Shown: positions 10,046-19,893 of the stretch, one piece after another
Position numbering within the stretch: position 1 is the stretch's first letter
How the letters are laid out: each line of letters begins with the position of its first letter
The notes under the pieces: model-generated
What the model was told of the DNA's origin: nothing
Databases searched by the model: none
Seen by the model: the letters and a program-made list of their open reading frames with translations, nothing else
Assembly: GCA_032622095.1 (NCBI GenBank)
Contig: CP136061.1
Span: 85,720,324-85,784,323, forward strand
Direction of reading: 5' to 3'
DNA from: Siphonodentalium dalli
Taxonomy: Eukaryota > Mollusca > Scaphopoda > Gadilida > Siphonodentaliidae
Length of the DNA stretch: 64,000 nucleotides
Translations under genes and position numbers: made by a program

Positions 10046-13000
10046 ACTATCGGTGCAGGTGGGAGATCTGTTGTTTTTGGCTCAAATATATCATCATTCT
10101 TCACCCATCCAAATTCTTCTGCGTCAGGGATTCTCTGTCGCGCGGTTGTTGCACTCCACCAAATGAACGCCTGCAGATGTGCCCTCCTGATACCCTCTAG
10201 AAGAGACGATCGCGTTGGTGGTAGCTTATCGGACGCAGCCTGTTTCTTGCTGAAAAGATACCACCTAACCTCCGCGACTGAATTGAAATTCCTCCCTGGT
10301 GCGTATACGTTACAAACATATATTTCCAGCGCATTTATCATCTTATCAGACAACCCGTTAACGTCAGATCCGAGTTCTGCGAACGCCTGTTTTATCCCGT
10401 CATCGGACTTGATGAATATAGACCACATAGTGGATTTTCCTTTTCCGGAGAAAGACCCAGTAACATCAGCCCCCGAGAATGCGTGAAACCCAACGATACC
10501 TTTGAGTTCTACAGGTGACAGTTGACTGGAAATATCTCGCAAGTTTACCTCCCTGTATAACTTCCCTTTACCAGTACAAAAGAGAATTGATGCGGGCATC
10601 AAGTTTATGTTTGAAAGAAACAGTACGAAGACATCAGTGTCTGGAGAGAATACGCTTATGTTTGTCGCACCATTTTTCGTGGCATGTGCGGCGTGTAACA
10701 CTAACTTTGTATCGGCTTCCTCTTGGTCGCTCGCGAGAGCTGTTACATCGACGATAGCAACTGTTGACAAAACTTCATCTCGAAAAGCAACAACAATATT
10801 TTGTCCAGTACTTGCACAGGTCGATACAAGATACTTTGCCAAATATACCGACAACTCGTCTTTCGTCCGCGTGTCTGAAAGTAATTTCTGCATGGAAGTA
10901 CTCGACAGTTTCGTTTTACCGTCAATGTGGTACATCACGCTCTGTGTCCGTCCTAATCTCTTATCCCGTGTGGCTGTTTTCAGTGAGTTCTCAATATCGT
11001 AGCGGTCAAACACCACATGTGTTTCATCAAATTTTGTTAAAAATTTTCCGTGAATAGTTTCGTAGAAGAAACGCGCCAGATCATCACAGCTCGCAACCCA
11101 TGTGGGCTTTTTTAATGCCTGAACTTCGGCCATTGCGTCGACTATAGCTGCGCTTCTAGATACAGGATCAACATTAGGTATATCCCTGCATTCCGAAACT
11201 GATTGATCGGCCGATGAATCTTCGTGACTCTTTGGTGGAACCTTTCTTGAAATTTCTTCTAGGATTTTCATGAGGGCGCTTGTGTTCCCACAGTGCAACA
11301 ACTTCCCATCCGCCGAAAACAAAGACCTCGGGACCACAGAAAGTTCATATTTTCCTATACAATCCTTCAGGTCGATCTCAGTTCGGGATCGTGCAACTAT
11401 CAGCATTCGAGCAAATAACCCACGATCTTCTTTCAGTTCAAACACAATTCCGCCATTAGTTACTTTCACCTTTTTTGCATTATCCTTCCACGTTTTTAGT
11501 TTTGCCTTTTTCATCGGATCAAATACACTTGGTCCCGATTTTCTGATTCGATTATCAAGGAAATCTTCAAATAATTCCTGTCCCTTCGATTCAAGATTTA
11601 GCAAACTGGAAGAAATTTCCGGAGACATAACCGCCTTAGTGACGATGTTCAACAGGTCATCATTTGCATACGTGAATGGATCGATGAACTGTTGGAATGT
11701 TTCCACGAGTTGTGCAACATTCCTCTCCTCGCGTGTGGTGACCGTAGTTGATAAAGAATGGTGGCGTTTTCTGTCGGTTGTTGAGATTGCTGCCATCTTA
11801 AATGCCTCCCGTGTAAGTTCAGACAGCTGAGGCGAAATTAAGAAGAAACGATTTCTTGCTCGTTCGTTGAGAGTAATACCGGTTATCCCGCCAGCGACCT
11901 TCATCCATCGGTTCAGATGCTCCAATGCATGGTCCGCCCCGATGGCACAGAATGGGACGTTACTTGTATTGACTACCCAGTTTCCTGAAATAAATTCTTT
12001 GTAGATCTGTGGGTCCGATTTTGGCAAGTTCCTCATTTCGGCCAAATACAATGGAATCAATCGGGAGTAACACAGTTTGTCTAATGCGAAAAAGTATTTA
12101 CAGAAACTCTCCAGGGAAGACAAGTGCAACTCCCAGTCGCCAGTGTGAAATGCACTGATAAAAATGAACATTATTTCGACCATTCTCATGTACTGCATAA
12201 TCACCAAGCGCATCGGCCGCGATGATGCATCCGTGTCCGTTCCACACTCGCTCTGATGGCTGCTTTTTTTGATGACGTTGACCAATTTTGCGTGTGAAGC
12301 TTTCAGATGTGTGTAGTCGTCGCATGTTTGATGGATATTCGTGATTGCATTCGTGAGATCCTCACATGAGTTACCATCAAGTGAGCTCTGGTACAACTGA
12401 AATAGTGCTAACCAAGTAACTAAGTGGGCATTGATTGCCCGTCGAACATGGGTGCCTTCCAGAATCTGTTTTGAAACAGTAGATCCATATACACCAGATT
12501 CTATCCAAATCGATTCGATTCCGCTTCCATCTATGAGGGACCCGATCGTTCTTAACATAGCCATCACTATGTGCAACTCTCCAGGTCGAAGTATAAATTC
12601 AGTTGAACAGTCCACTCTGTGACATTGCAAAAACTTAGCTGGTTTGTAAAGTCCCAAGTCAAGAGTCACAACACATTTACGTTCAGGCCCGAGGATGATG
12701 GTGTTTATTTTTTTACAATATTTCAGCGCCGCTAGTAACGTTCCATTATCAGTTGGTGTGTTCGGGATGATTGGAGGCATCGCCACCTTGGTTAGTGGAA
12801 GATTTTTATACAGAAGAGAATTGTAAGCCGCCCAAGTGGGAACTGCACGAAGTGTTTCATCTGGACCGCGCACGCGAGTTTTAGCATACAACCATGCGAT
12901 GTTTTGTATGCGAGCTGTATCCATTGAGTCAGTGTTCGCCGTGTATTTCGGATCAACGAAGTTTTTCACTTTGGCATTGGTCGGTGTGAAGCACTCTGGA

Positions 13001-14562
13001 ATGTCAGTCAAACAAGATGGCAGGTCTTCGATTTCTTTACATGAGATGTCCGACGTTATATTTGCACGCGTTATTTCCGGATCTCCGGGTGCCTTTCTCT
13101 GATACAGCGCAAGTGCAGTGCCATGTAAGGTACGTTTTCCATCAGGGGTGTCCTCCCTGAAATCGCAGTTGTCGATGGCGAAAAACATGTGTCTCTTCCT
13201 GACAAAATTGTTGGGTATGAAGGCACCGTTGTTCTCTTTCATCGATCGTATCACAACATTTGCCATCTGATTTTCTATTTCGAGTACCCGGCGGTAGCTG
13301 ATGGAGAGATTTAGAGCATTTAGAAAACATATTAGTCTTTTGCTCCTCACATACTGATGCACAGTCATACCAACTGCCACTTGAATAGGCGTATCACCTT
13401 TGCTGTCGCGCACGACCTCACTATCGTGTTTAACCTGTCTGGAAGTTAAACAAGATGACACGGTCAACTGCCCCAATGTACGCACACGCTGATCTACCGA
13501 GCTGATTTTTTCAGCACTTGGAATAGATACTTTTGTTCCAACAATTAACAAACGGAAAAATGTCAGGACTTCTCCTGGAACAAATTCTCCAGATTCTGTC
13601 AACGAGCCTGCGAATTTCCAATTTTCCCTGTGTAAGATGGAGCGTCGTAACAATTTAGCACAATCAGTGATAACTTTGCGGTCTGTTTCCTCAGTATCCG
13701 GTTCAGTGATGTGTTCAACGAAAGATTCATCCCTTGTAATTTTGAGAGAAATCATGTCTGATTGATTAACTCGCGATGATTTAGACACAACAACATCAGC
13801 GATCTCACTTATTATTAGGCATTTGATTCTCCTCCTATCATAATTCTGAATGTTAGAACCACGTGCTTCCAAAATATTATTAAAAGTTTTCTCCAGATCC
13901 GCCATACTGAAAACTCCACCTTCGCTGAGATCGCGTTGCAGTCCAGATAAGAACTCCATTTCTGTCTGACCGTCAGTGTTGGAACTGCAGTCAGTTTTCT
14001 TTTTCTTGCGTTTTTTGTTTTCAACATTATCAGTCCAACACTTTTTGTGATATAATACGTCGTTAGCATGGGCATCACTGGTGGCAATAGCGGAATGTAA
14101 TCTCACCAGAAGTATTTTGTTGCCACTTGCTTCAACCGCGATTTTCAATTTCTCTCCAGCATTATCACTCTCAATCCGATGTAGTGGGTACTTACGCGTA
14201 GCTTTACTTTGACAGAAGAAACAGTTCTTTTTGCAGTAAGTTGTCACAGTTGAGCGAGTAAAACGTTTTTTCGAAATCGCCGACTTCGATTTTCTGCTCC
14301 CAGCTTTAGTCAGAGTTAATAACTGGTAGCATAATCTGTGCCATGGAACTTTTCTAGTACGTAGAGTATTTTCATCCAAGCCCTCCAGCCGTTCGTTTGC
14401 AGTGTAATATAACGCTTCCCCGGTCGTTGCTCGTTCTTTTATAGCCAGCAAAACCTTTCCGTAAGCGCTGGGTTCCTTAGCAATTTCATCTGTGCGTCCA
14501 GGGTCCTGGCATACTAGACAAAGACTGAAGTCGAACTTGTGTTTCTTCGCCGGTGGTTCACC
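9976..14562 (-). CDS. large exon (~1528 codons): double CxxC..HxxC zinc modules and PIN/FEN-like C-terminal block
   Basis: The frame is open from the acceptor TATATTTCAG|GGTGAA (exon starts 14562) to TGA at 9976-9978. Joined to the proposed ATG exon at 15209-15211 it gives a protein of about 1529 residues. The N-terminus carries two copies of a zinc-type motif: CLVC at about 16-19 with HRLC at 76-79, and CFFC at 115-118 with HKKC at 173-176, both C-x2-C-x54..56-H-x2-C. A basic stretch (NKKRKKKK) follows and may be a nuclear signal. Near 1280-1373 lie EEADTKLVLHA, VFSPDTDVFVLFL and GFHAFSGADVTGSF, an arrangement of acidic residues like the XPG-I/PIN nuclease fold. Proteins of this layout occur in many copies in marine invertebrate genomes, which suggests a transposon-related family; that is from memory and not tested. 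There are no internal stops, so the gene looks young or selected. Confidence 0.8.
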   Translation of the reverse strand, partial: GEPPAKKHKFDFSLCLVCQDPGRTDEIAKEPSAYGKVLLAIKERATTGEALYYTANERLEGLDENTLRTRKVPWHRLCYQLLTLTKAGSRKSKSAISKKRFTRSTVTTYCKKNCFFCQSKATRKYPLHRIESDNAGEKLKIAVEASGNKILLVRLHSAIATSDAHANDVLYHKKCWTDNVENKKRKKKKTDCSSNTDGQTEMEFLSGLQRDLSEGGVFSMADLEKTFNNILEARGSNIQNYDRRRIKCLIISEIADVVVSKSSRVNQSDMISLKITRDESFVEHITEPDTEETDRKVITDCAKLLRRSILHRENWKFAGSLTESGEFVPGEVLTFFRLLIVGTKVSIPSAEKISSVDQRVRTLGQLTVSSCLTSRQVKHDSEVVRDSKGDTPIQVAVGMTVHQYVRSKRLICFLNALNLSISYRRVLEIENQMANVVIRSMKENNGAFIPNNFVRKRHMFFAIDNCDFREDTPDGKRTLHGTALALYQRKAPGDPEITRANITSDISCKEIEDLPSCLTDIPECFTPTNAKVKNFVDPKYTANTDSMDTARIQNIAWLYAKTRVRGPDETLRAVPTWAAYNSLLYKNLPLTKVAMPPIIPNTPTDNGTLLAALKYCKKINTIILGPERKCVVTLDLGLYKPAKFLQCHRVDCSTEFILRPGELHIVMAMLRTIGSLIDGSGIESIWIESGVYGSTVSKQILEGTHVRRAINAHLVTWLALFQLYQSSLDGNSCEDLTNAITNIHQTCDDYTHLKASHAKLVNVIKKSSHQSECGTDTDASSRPMRLVIMQYMRMVEIMFIFISAFHTGDWELHLSSLESFCKYFFALDKLCYSRLIPLYLAEMRNLPKSDPQIYKEFISGNWVVNTSNVPFCAIGADHALEHLNRWMKVAGGITGITLNERARNRFFLISPQLSELTREAFKMAAISTTDRKRHHSLSTTVTTREERNVAQLVETFQQFIDPFTYANDDLLNIVTKAVMSPEISSSLLNLESKGQELFEDFLDNRIRKSGPSVFDPMKKAKLKTWKDNAKKVKVTNGGIVFELKEDRGLFARMLIVARSRTEIDLKDCIGKYELSVVPRSLFSADGKLLHCGNTSALMKILEEISRKVPPKSHEDSSADQSVSECRDIPNVDPVSRSAAIVDAMAEVQALKKPTWVASCDDLARFFYETIHGKFLTKFDETHVVFDRYDIENSLKTATRDKRLGRTQSVMYHIDGKTKLSSTSMQKLLSDTRTKDELSVYLAKYLVSTCASTGQNIVVAFRDEVLSTVAIVDVTALASDQEEADTKLVLHAAHATKNGATNISVFSPDTDVFVLFLSNINLMPASILFCTGKGKLYREVNLRDISSQLSPVELKGIVGFHAFSGADVTGSFSGKGKSTMWSIFIKSDDGIKQAFAELGSDVNGLSDKMINALEIYVCNVYAPGRNFNSVAEVRWYLFSKKQAASDKLPPTRSSLLEGIRRAHLQAFIWWSATTARQRIPDAEEFGWVKNDDIFEPKTTDLPPAPIVEALMFSRVHFVKKYSDYASDVA

Positions 14563-15208
14563 CTGAAATATAAGTATACAGGCTATAAGGAATGTGTTAC
14601 ATCATATAACAATTTATAATGATATGAGTATCATTTTTAGATGTATATGGACTATACGCGCACTAGACATGCTCTATGAGTGAGATCACTGAGTCGCTAC
14701 CATATTGGATCCATCAAGCCCCCATTCCGCGGTTTAAGTACTACAGGTCAAAGTTCTGGAGTAGCATTCCATATATGAAGTTTTGAACTCCAGAACTTTG
14801 ATATGGGCTGGATGGACCCAATATGGTAGCGACTCAGTCATTTCGCTTATTCAGACAGTTTTCTAATGTGGTATCATATCCATATATATGCACGCAGGAA
14901 CATCGTGTGTAGTTTTCAAAATAGCCATTGTCTCCAATTTGGCTTAACCAACAGTCAAAATAATTCTCAATAAAGCAATCGATTTACAAATTGCATTCGT
15001 ATCGGGAAATTGCAACACCGACAATGAAATTATTGGTGAATCGGCTTTCCGTAGTTTTTTCGGGGAAACGGGGAGTTCCTTTACTTCGTGTAAGTTTATA
15101 AGACGATATTATGGGCTAAATCGGCTATTGTCGGGTTATTTGCTGTTAGTATGGAGGGACAGATATATTTTGGTTAGCGATATGGCATATATATGATGTT
15201 ATACTCAC
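14563..15208 (-). other. proposed intron 1 of the large gene
   Basis: It begins GTGAGTATAA after ATG (donor at 15208-15207) and ends TACTTATATTTCAG (acceptor at 14564-14563). Both sites are strong, and the phases agree: exon 1 ends with a whole ATG codon and exon 2 begins with a whole GGT codon. A hairpin element (14689-14837) lies inside. Confidence 0.6.
14689..14837. repeat. 149-bp hairpin in the proposed intron
   Basis: The terminal arms CTGAGTCGCTACCATATTGG and its complement enclose a second short inverted pair (AAAGTTCTGGAGT). It is MITE-like and non-coding. Confidence 0.8.
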
Positions 15209-15290
15209 CATTACGAAGAATATTTCCAATGTTTATATAGTTTAAACGCTTTCCGCCAGAAGACTTCTGTGTTACCGTGACGTCACTGAT
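15209..15290 (-). promoter_or_regulatory. proposed first exon (ATG only) and promoter-like elements
   Basis: The ATG at 15211-15209 is immediately followed by a donor GTGAGT. Upstream on the same strand are a TATA-like CTATATAAAC (15240-15231) and a palindromic TGACGTCA (CRE-type site) near 15286-15279. The TATA-like site is only about 20 bp from the ATG, so if it is used the 5' leader would be almost nil. Transcription may instead start further upstream. The exon is inferred from splice-site quality and phase alone. Confidence 0.45.
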
Positions 15291-15999
15291 GTATGGTGCA
15301 CCGTTTTATCAGGAAAACGAACAGTCAATGTATATGCTTGAAGCGCTGTATGAATCCCAATGTCGAAATCATGAACCTTTTCCTTTCGTACACAACATTG
15401 TAAGCGCCGACGTTTAGATGCCGTGTATTCCAAAAAAAAAAGTAATTGGGCTCTACAACACTTGGCGTCAAGGTTTTGTAAGTCCGTTCTCTTGAATTTT
15501 CATCTATGAAGAAGGTTGCGTTATTCAAAATTATTCATATTCAATCGGAACATGGCAGGTTTCCACCACCAGAGAGCATATTCACCCACCAAGAATAACT
15601 TAACTCCCACTTAAAAGGCGTTATCCATGAATATATTTGACAAAATTGAATGATTTAACTATTTTGTCCGCCATCTTGGTCGCCATATTGGATGAAATTG
15701 TACACTCTATTTAAGTTTTGGTGGAAATCCCCCATGTCAACAATTTGTGTACCCTTGTTGGTATCATATTCTGCTCGTTTCCGTTCAGCTATTGTCTAGA
15801 ATCCCAGAAGTAAATTTAGTGAAATTTCATACCGTGTTTGGTTAATTCACATTTATTTAAATATGCGGTCGGATATGATTATGAGTAGAACATATTATGT
15901 TGTAGAAATGATTGTGTAGTATAATTGATGAAAATTTAATTCGCTAACTGTGACTAGTTTAAAAAAAAAGTTAATTATTTTGGAGGTATGTGTGAAAAA
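15291..15999. other. non-coding 5' flank of the large gene
   Basis: No gene was recognised. 'CCGCCATCTTGG' and 'CGCCATATTGG' phrases at about 15670-15690 belong to the same repeat vocabulary as 9730 and 16020. Confidence 0.4.
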
Positions 16000-16350
16000 A
16001 TATCGATTTTTCAACTTCCGGTCGCCATTTTGGCGGCCATATTGGTTCTTGGGTACCATGTTTTATGTCTAATTAAAGTACTATATAATAGTAACACAAA
16101 TGTATAGCACTTTTATATATTGTGTTAGAAATACTCTCTCAGAAGTTGATCAAACGGACTCAGTGACTGTTGTGAATTTTGCTCGGCGGCCATCTTGATG
16201 ACGTCATAAATCGCCCCAGTCGCGACCCCCAGGTGTCTAACATGTGTTTTCCAACGCTGGAGATGTCAGGCAACATTAATAGCATGGTGCCTATATTTCT
16301 TCACGAAATGCACACGGGAGCAAAAAAATGGACATAAGAGCCATACACAG
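16000..16350 (-). pseudogene. 3'-end relic of a second copy of the large gene
   Basis: On the - strand 16345-16260 matches the last codons and stop region of the gene at 9976 (CGTGTGCATTTCGTGAAGAA, then GTTGCCTGA). An insertion that includes an extra T/A-rich piece breaks the frame. Its 3' flank also matches (CACCTGGGGGTCGCGACTGG). Only the tail of this copy is present, in the same orientation and immediately 5' of the complete gene. Confidence 0.65.
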
Positions 16351-17114
16351 AAATAGACGAGATTCGTAACGAATTTTTTTTTTTAATTTGGCACCCCCAT
16401 CCTATTGTAAAAATATGAGAACGACCCTGTCCAGTTTTCGTTTTTCCACTGAACAGTAAATGGCAAAGACGACTGTGAAGACCAAATTCAACTAGAGGTC
16501 AGATTCCATGGAATCAGATATACTTCCATGGTATCCCATTCAATGTGTATGTTATGCGTATAGGTGTGTTCCTCTCCATTCGAATTCATATTTGTGCTGT
16601 GTGATCTGATGGTGGACTTGCATTGACATTTATAAATATGATATATATTCCAAAGGTTTATGTCATTTAGTTCGACCCACCGTGGATGATTAATGACATT
16701 CTATTGCATCATGGTCGTGACCAACTGAGTCAGCATTCACCCCAGCCAAACAATTCATTTTTATTCGGTAGGGATACATTTTAGAGCTATTATAAGCCCT
16801 CTCCAGGACGCCCATATCATATTCAACGGTCATTTGGCGTGTCTGATTATATCGTAATCGACATGTAGATCAAAACGGCGTAAAGCATATCAATGTACCA
16901 TAACTCTGTTATTTCGCGTTTATTGGATAGTTCTTTCAGTTTCGGATTCAGAATCTTTTAGTTTTTATTGGCGGATGAAAGACCGCTTGGTTAATTAATT
17001 AATTAGTATTCAATGCGTTATCGCTACACAATAGTCATTAACGTCTTTGTAATAGAGTTAACTGTAATCGAGAGATAACTATATCAAAATCGATAATGCT
17101 AGCTGAGTGCTTAT
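16351..17114. other. non-coding, nothing recognised
   Basis: AT-rich DNA with a T-run near 16373 and scattered short palindromes. No gene, RNA or element was identified. Confidence 0.4.
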
Positions 17115-18150
17115 CCGTCCGCTCTAAAACTAATGTTGTCCTTATATACTACCAAATACATGCAGTGCTCAAAATATAAAACACTTGTGTCGCGATTTTC
17201 CATTTTTTCCCGTTTACGAGTTTCGGCGTAATTTGCCAAAAGCCTCGACCCTCCCCGGGGGGTACGCCACCTCTCCGTTGGACATGTTACTTTTATAGTA
17301 GAGCGGACATACCTATAGTATATCGGTGAACATATTCATGCATTTGCCTTGTTCATTGATTTGCGTCATGAAGAGTGGGTTTGAATTTGAGTAATATATA
17401 TCACCCGTTAACGTTACACGCTACCAGGGTTAAACCGTCCACTCTGAAACTTTGAAAAGCATACTAATCTTCCGTTTAGAAACTACTAATGACATCCACT
17501 CGTCGAAAAGTTTTTATCTCAATATCTGATTTTCGGAGTAATTTTCCCCATCTGATTTTCGGTGGATTTGCCAAATATGAACCCACCCCGACACAAACAC
17601 TCCGTTGAGCGGGTTGCGTTTATAGTAGAGTGGTCAAATTTAGTAGGCGTACCTACAGTATACCGGCTTACATGCCACTGCATTAAACTCGCTCCTTCAT
17701 TAGCCCGTTTGGATTTGGGGCTAAAAATATGTTAGTGATATACTACTGAAGTATGCATATTTATGTTATATAGCGTTGTCACGAGTAAACCGTTCCATCT
17801 GGAAAATAGAAAATCACACTGTAGATGCGCGTGAATACTACCCATCAGATGTACTTGTAAAAAATTTTTTATCTCGATGTTCGAATTCCCCCCCCCCTTT
17901 GCAATTTTCGTGGAATTTTCATAAAGTATCAACCCACCCCGACTCGCGTTCTCCGTTGGGCAGGTTACTTTTAAAGTATAGCGGTCAAACTGTTGGGACG
18001 TACATACAGTATGTCAATGTACCTGCTACGACATTATTTTGCTCTTTAATAAGCCAGTTTGGATTTGGCGGGAAAAATAGGTTCAATATTTCCTTACCCC
18101 GTAACACGGAAAGTCATGGGAAAAAACATTTTTACGCGGTATATTCGGGT
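17115..18150. repeat. three diverged tandem units of ~320-350 bp
   Basis: Units start near 17115, 17432 and 17785. Each contains in order a 'CCGTCCACTCTGAAA'-type start, a 'TTTTCGG..GTAATTT' block, 'CTCCGTTGxxC', 'TTATAGTAGAGCGG', 'ACCTACAGTAT' and a 'TTTGGATTTGG' end. Divergence between units is high. Short frames inside (for example 17776-18192) are not conserved between units. Confidence 0.65.
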
Positions 18151-18207
18151 AAGCATCACTCGTCCAATTCGGAATATGCAATAAAAAATTGAGAGCTCTG
18201 TACTTAT

Positions 18208-18229
18208 AAAAAAAAAAAAAAAAAAAAAA
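18208..18229. repeat. A22 homopolymer
   Basis: A run of 22 A is followed by further A-rich sequence. It could be the poly-A end of a retroposed sequence, but no target duplication was found. Confidence 0.7.
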
Positions 18230-18239
18230 CAAAAAAACA

Positions 18240-18774
18240 TTGGTTTATTCATCCTGGTGTATAGTGTGTCTCTATTTATGGGCGGTAACTCCTCAGGGAA
18301 AGCGCGGACACAAGTTTTGATGCCCGTGGGCAGTAGGGCATATCAAGGCGTGGATACGGTCCAATTTTCGATGCTCTGCTCCTTATAATTTCCGAGATAA
18401 TAAAATGACATGTTTTCATATAAAGGGAGATAACTCCGCGGGGTAATCGCGGACAATATTCGTTATGAGCCAAAGGCATAGAACTAATTTACCCCAACAT
18501 GCTTACCAACCTTCAGTTTTCTAATCCTAATACTTTCAGAGATTTGGGCGTTGCAAAAGTGTTGAGTATAATAATAATAATAATAGTGAAAAATAATCGT
18601 AAAAGGGCCATAACTCCGCCAAGAAACATTGGACCGACATGCGGATACCTTTATTTTTAGTAGACCTCAGATGCCTACATATTCACTACAGGTTTCGTGT
18701 TTCTAGTGCAATTACTTTTTGAGTATTTCCAAATAAACGGAAAACGGCACCAGTACAAAAACAATATACTTCCT
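18240..18774. other. diverged repeats carrying 'ATAACTCC' phrases
   Basis: 'GGCGGTAACTCCTC', 'GGAGATAACTCCGC' and 'GGCCATAACTCCGC' occur at about 18283, 18427 and 18607. These are diverged units of a repeat type with the 'GGGCCATAACTC' signature seen again at 26750-29960. A short (TAA)n tract lies at about 18570. Confidence 0.4.
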
Positions 18775-19090
18775 TGGTTACACCATGGAAGTATAATAAT
18801 ATAGATACTAGTATAGGAATTATAACATTATATGTGTAACTCAGAATACTATACAAATCATCGTATGTGTAAAGGAAACCTTACTACATAGCCCGGGCAT
18901 TTTGTGCCCAACAGTACTAGTATTGCATGAACATTCTTATGACAAATATGTTTTAAGTCGTTTTTTGATCTTCTCCTTATTTCTAAAGGCTCAGGTCAAC
19001 CTGCCTGTACCAGTACAGGTTTGGTGTTCACTTACTCGGCAACATAAATATTACCCACTTACCTCTATTGGTTACACATAAAACAAATTT
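18775..19090. repeat. dispersed repeat, copy 2
   Basis: Same-orientation diverged copy of 8820-9190. Confidence 0.65.
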
Positions 19091-19283
19091 TTATGTGACG
19101 CTAATTTAAAAATTTGAACCGACACAAACGAAACATTAATCTCAAATTTACCGAAAAATAAAAGACACAAAAGGCGTATTTTCAGCGCTATTTCTGCAAA
19201 TTTGGTTGGAAATCTTTTGCGTAAGTATGTTTGGTTATACTTCTTACACATCTATCTATTTCTGTATTTTTTTAGCCTGTGCC

Positions 19284-19428
19284 GAAACATTTATCTAAAA
19301 AAAATGACAAAAAATTGTTAGGCCAATGCATTCTCTTATATATGCGAGGCGACCTATGGTCGACTCGCATATATAAGAGAATGCATTGGCCTAACAATTT
19401 TTTGTCATTTTTTTTAGATAAATGTTTC
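19284..19428. repeat. 145-bp near-perfect hairpin
   Basis: Arms of about 65 bp (GAAACATTTATCTAAAAAAA and complement) are almost identical and close at GCGAGGCGACC/GGTCGACTCGC. The matching open frames on both strands here are by-products of the palindrome. Confidence 0.85.
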
Positions 19429-19584
19429 TTACAATTTTTAGGACATAAAATAAAAAAACATCCATTACCCTGCAGGGAGCCCCACACATATATAGAAGCA
19501 TATAGAAGAGTGTCGTCTGCTCATGTTTGTCTGGGGCTCTGTATGGGTGAAATAATATGTTTGGTTATACTTCTTACACATCTA

Positions 19585-19788
19585 CAGTAATGCCCTAATT
19601 AATCGACTCCTTTAATCACAGCAGAATTATGGGTAACTTTTCAGGATTTGGTCGGAAATTTGGCTTGTTGCCATTCACCGGGGAGAGCTTTCCGATGAAT
19701 AGCAACAGGCCATATTTCCGACCAAATCCTGAAAAGTTACCCATAATTCTGCTGTGATTAAAGGAGTCGATTAATTAGGGCATTACTG
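19585..19788. mobile_element. 204-bp TA-flanked MITE (Tc1/mariner-like ends), empty site also present
   Basis: The ends are CAGTAATGCC and GGCATTACTG, with arms of about 90 bp and TA on both sides (19583-19584 and 19789-19790). The flanks TACTTCTTACACATC and TCTACTTCTGTAT also occur uninterrupted at about 19233-19268 with a single TA, which is a natural empty site. A TA target and CAGT ends fit the Tc1/mariner group. It has no transposase. Confidence 0.85.
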
Positions 19789-19893
19789 TATCTACTTCTG
19801 TATACTGGTTGACCCCCATATTGGGTATTATCGCCAGGTGCATCAGTGCAAATGAGCAGGAAGTTGAGTGGATAGTAGTGACAAGTTTGTCAG

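Noticed and set aside
10163-13102. Plus-strand frames of 60-186 codons opposite the large gene
   Set aside because: Antisense shadows of the 1528-codon exon, without independent features.
9700-16350. LTRs of a retroelement around the large gene
   Set aside because: The direct repeats are imperfect, one overlaps the coding end and stop, and there is no primer-binding site, polypurine tract or reverse transcriptase. They are better seen as copies of the gene's 3' end.
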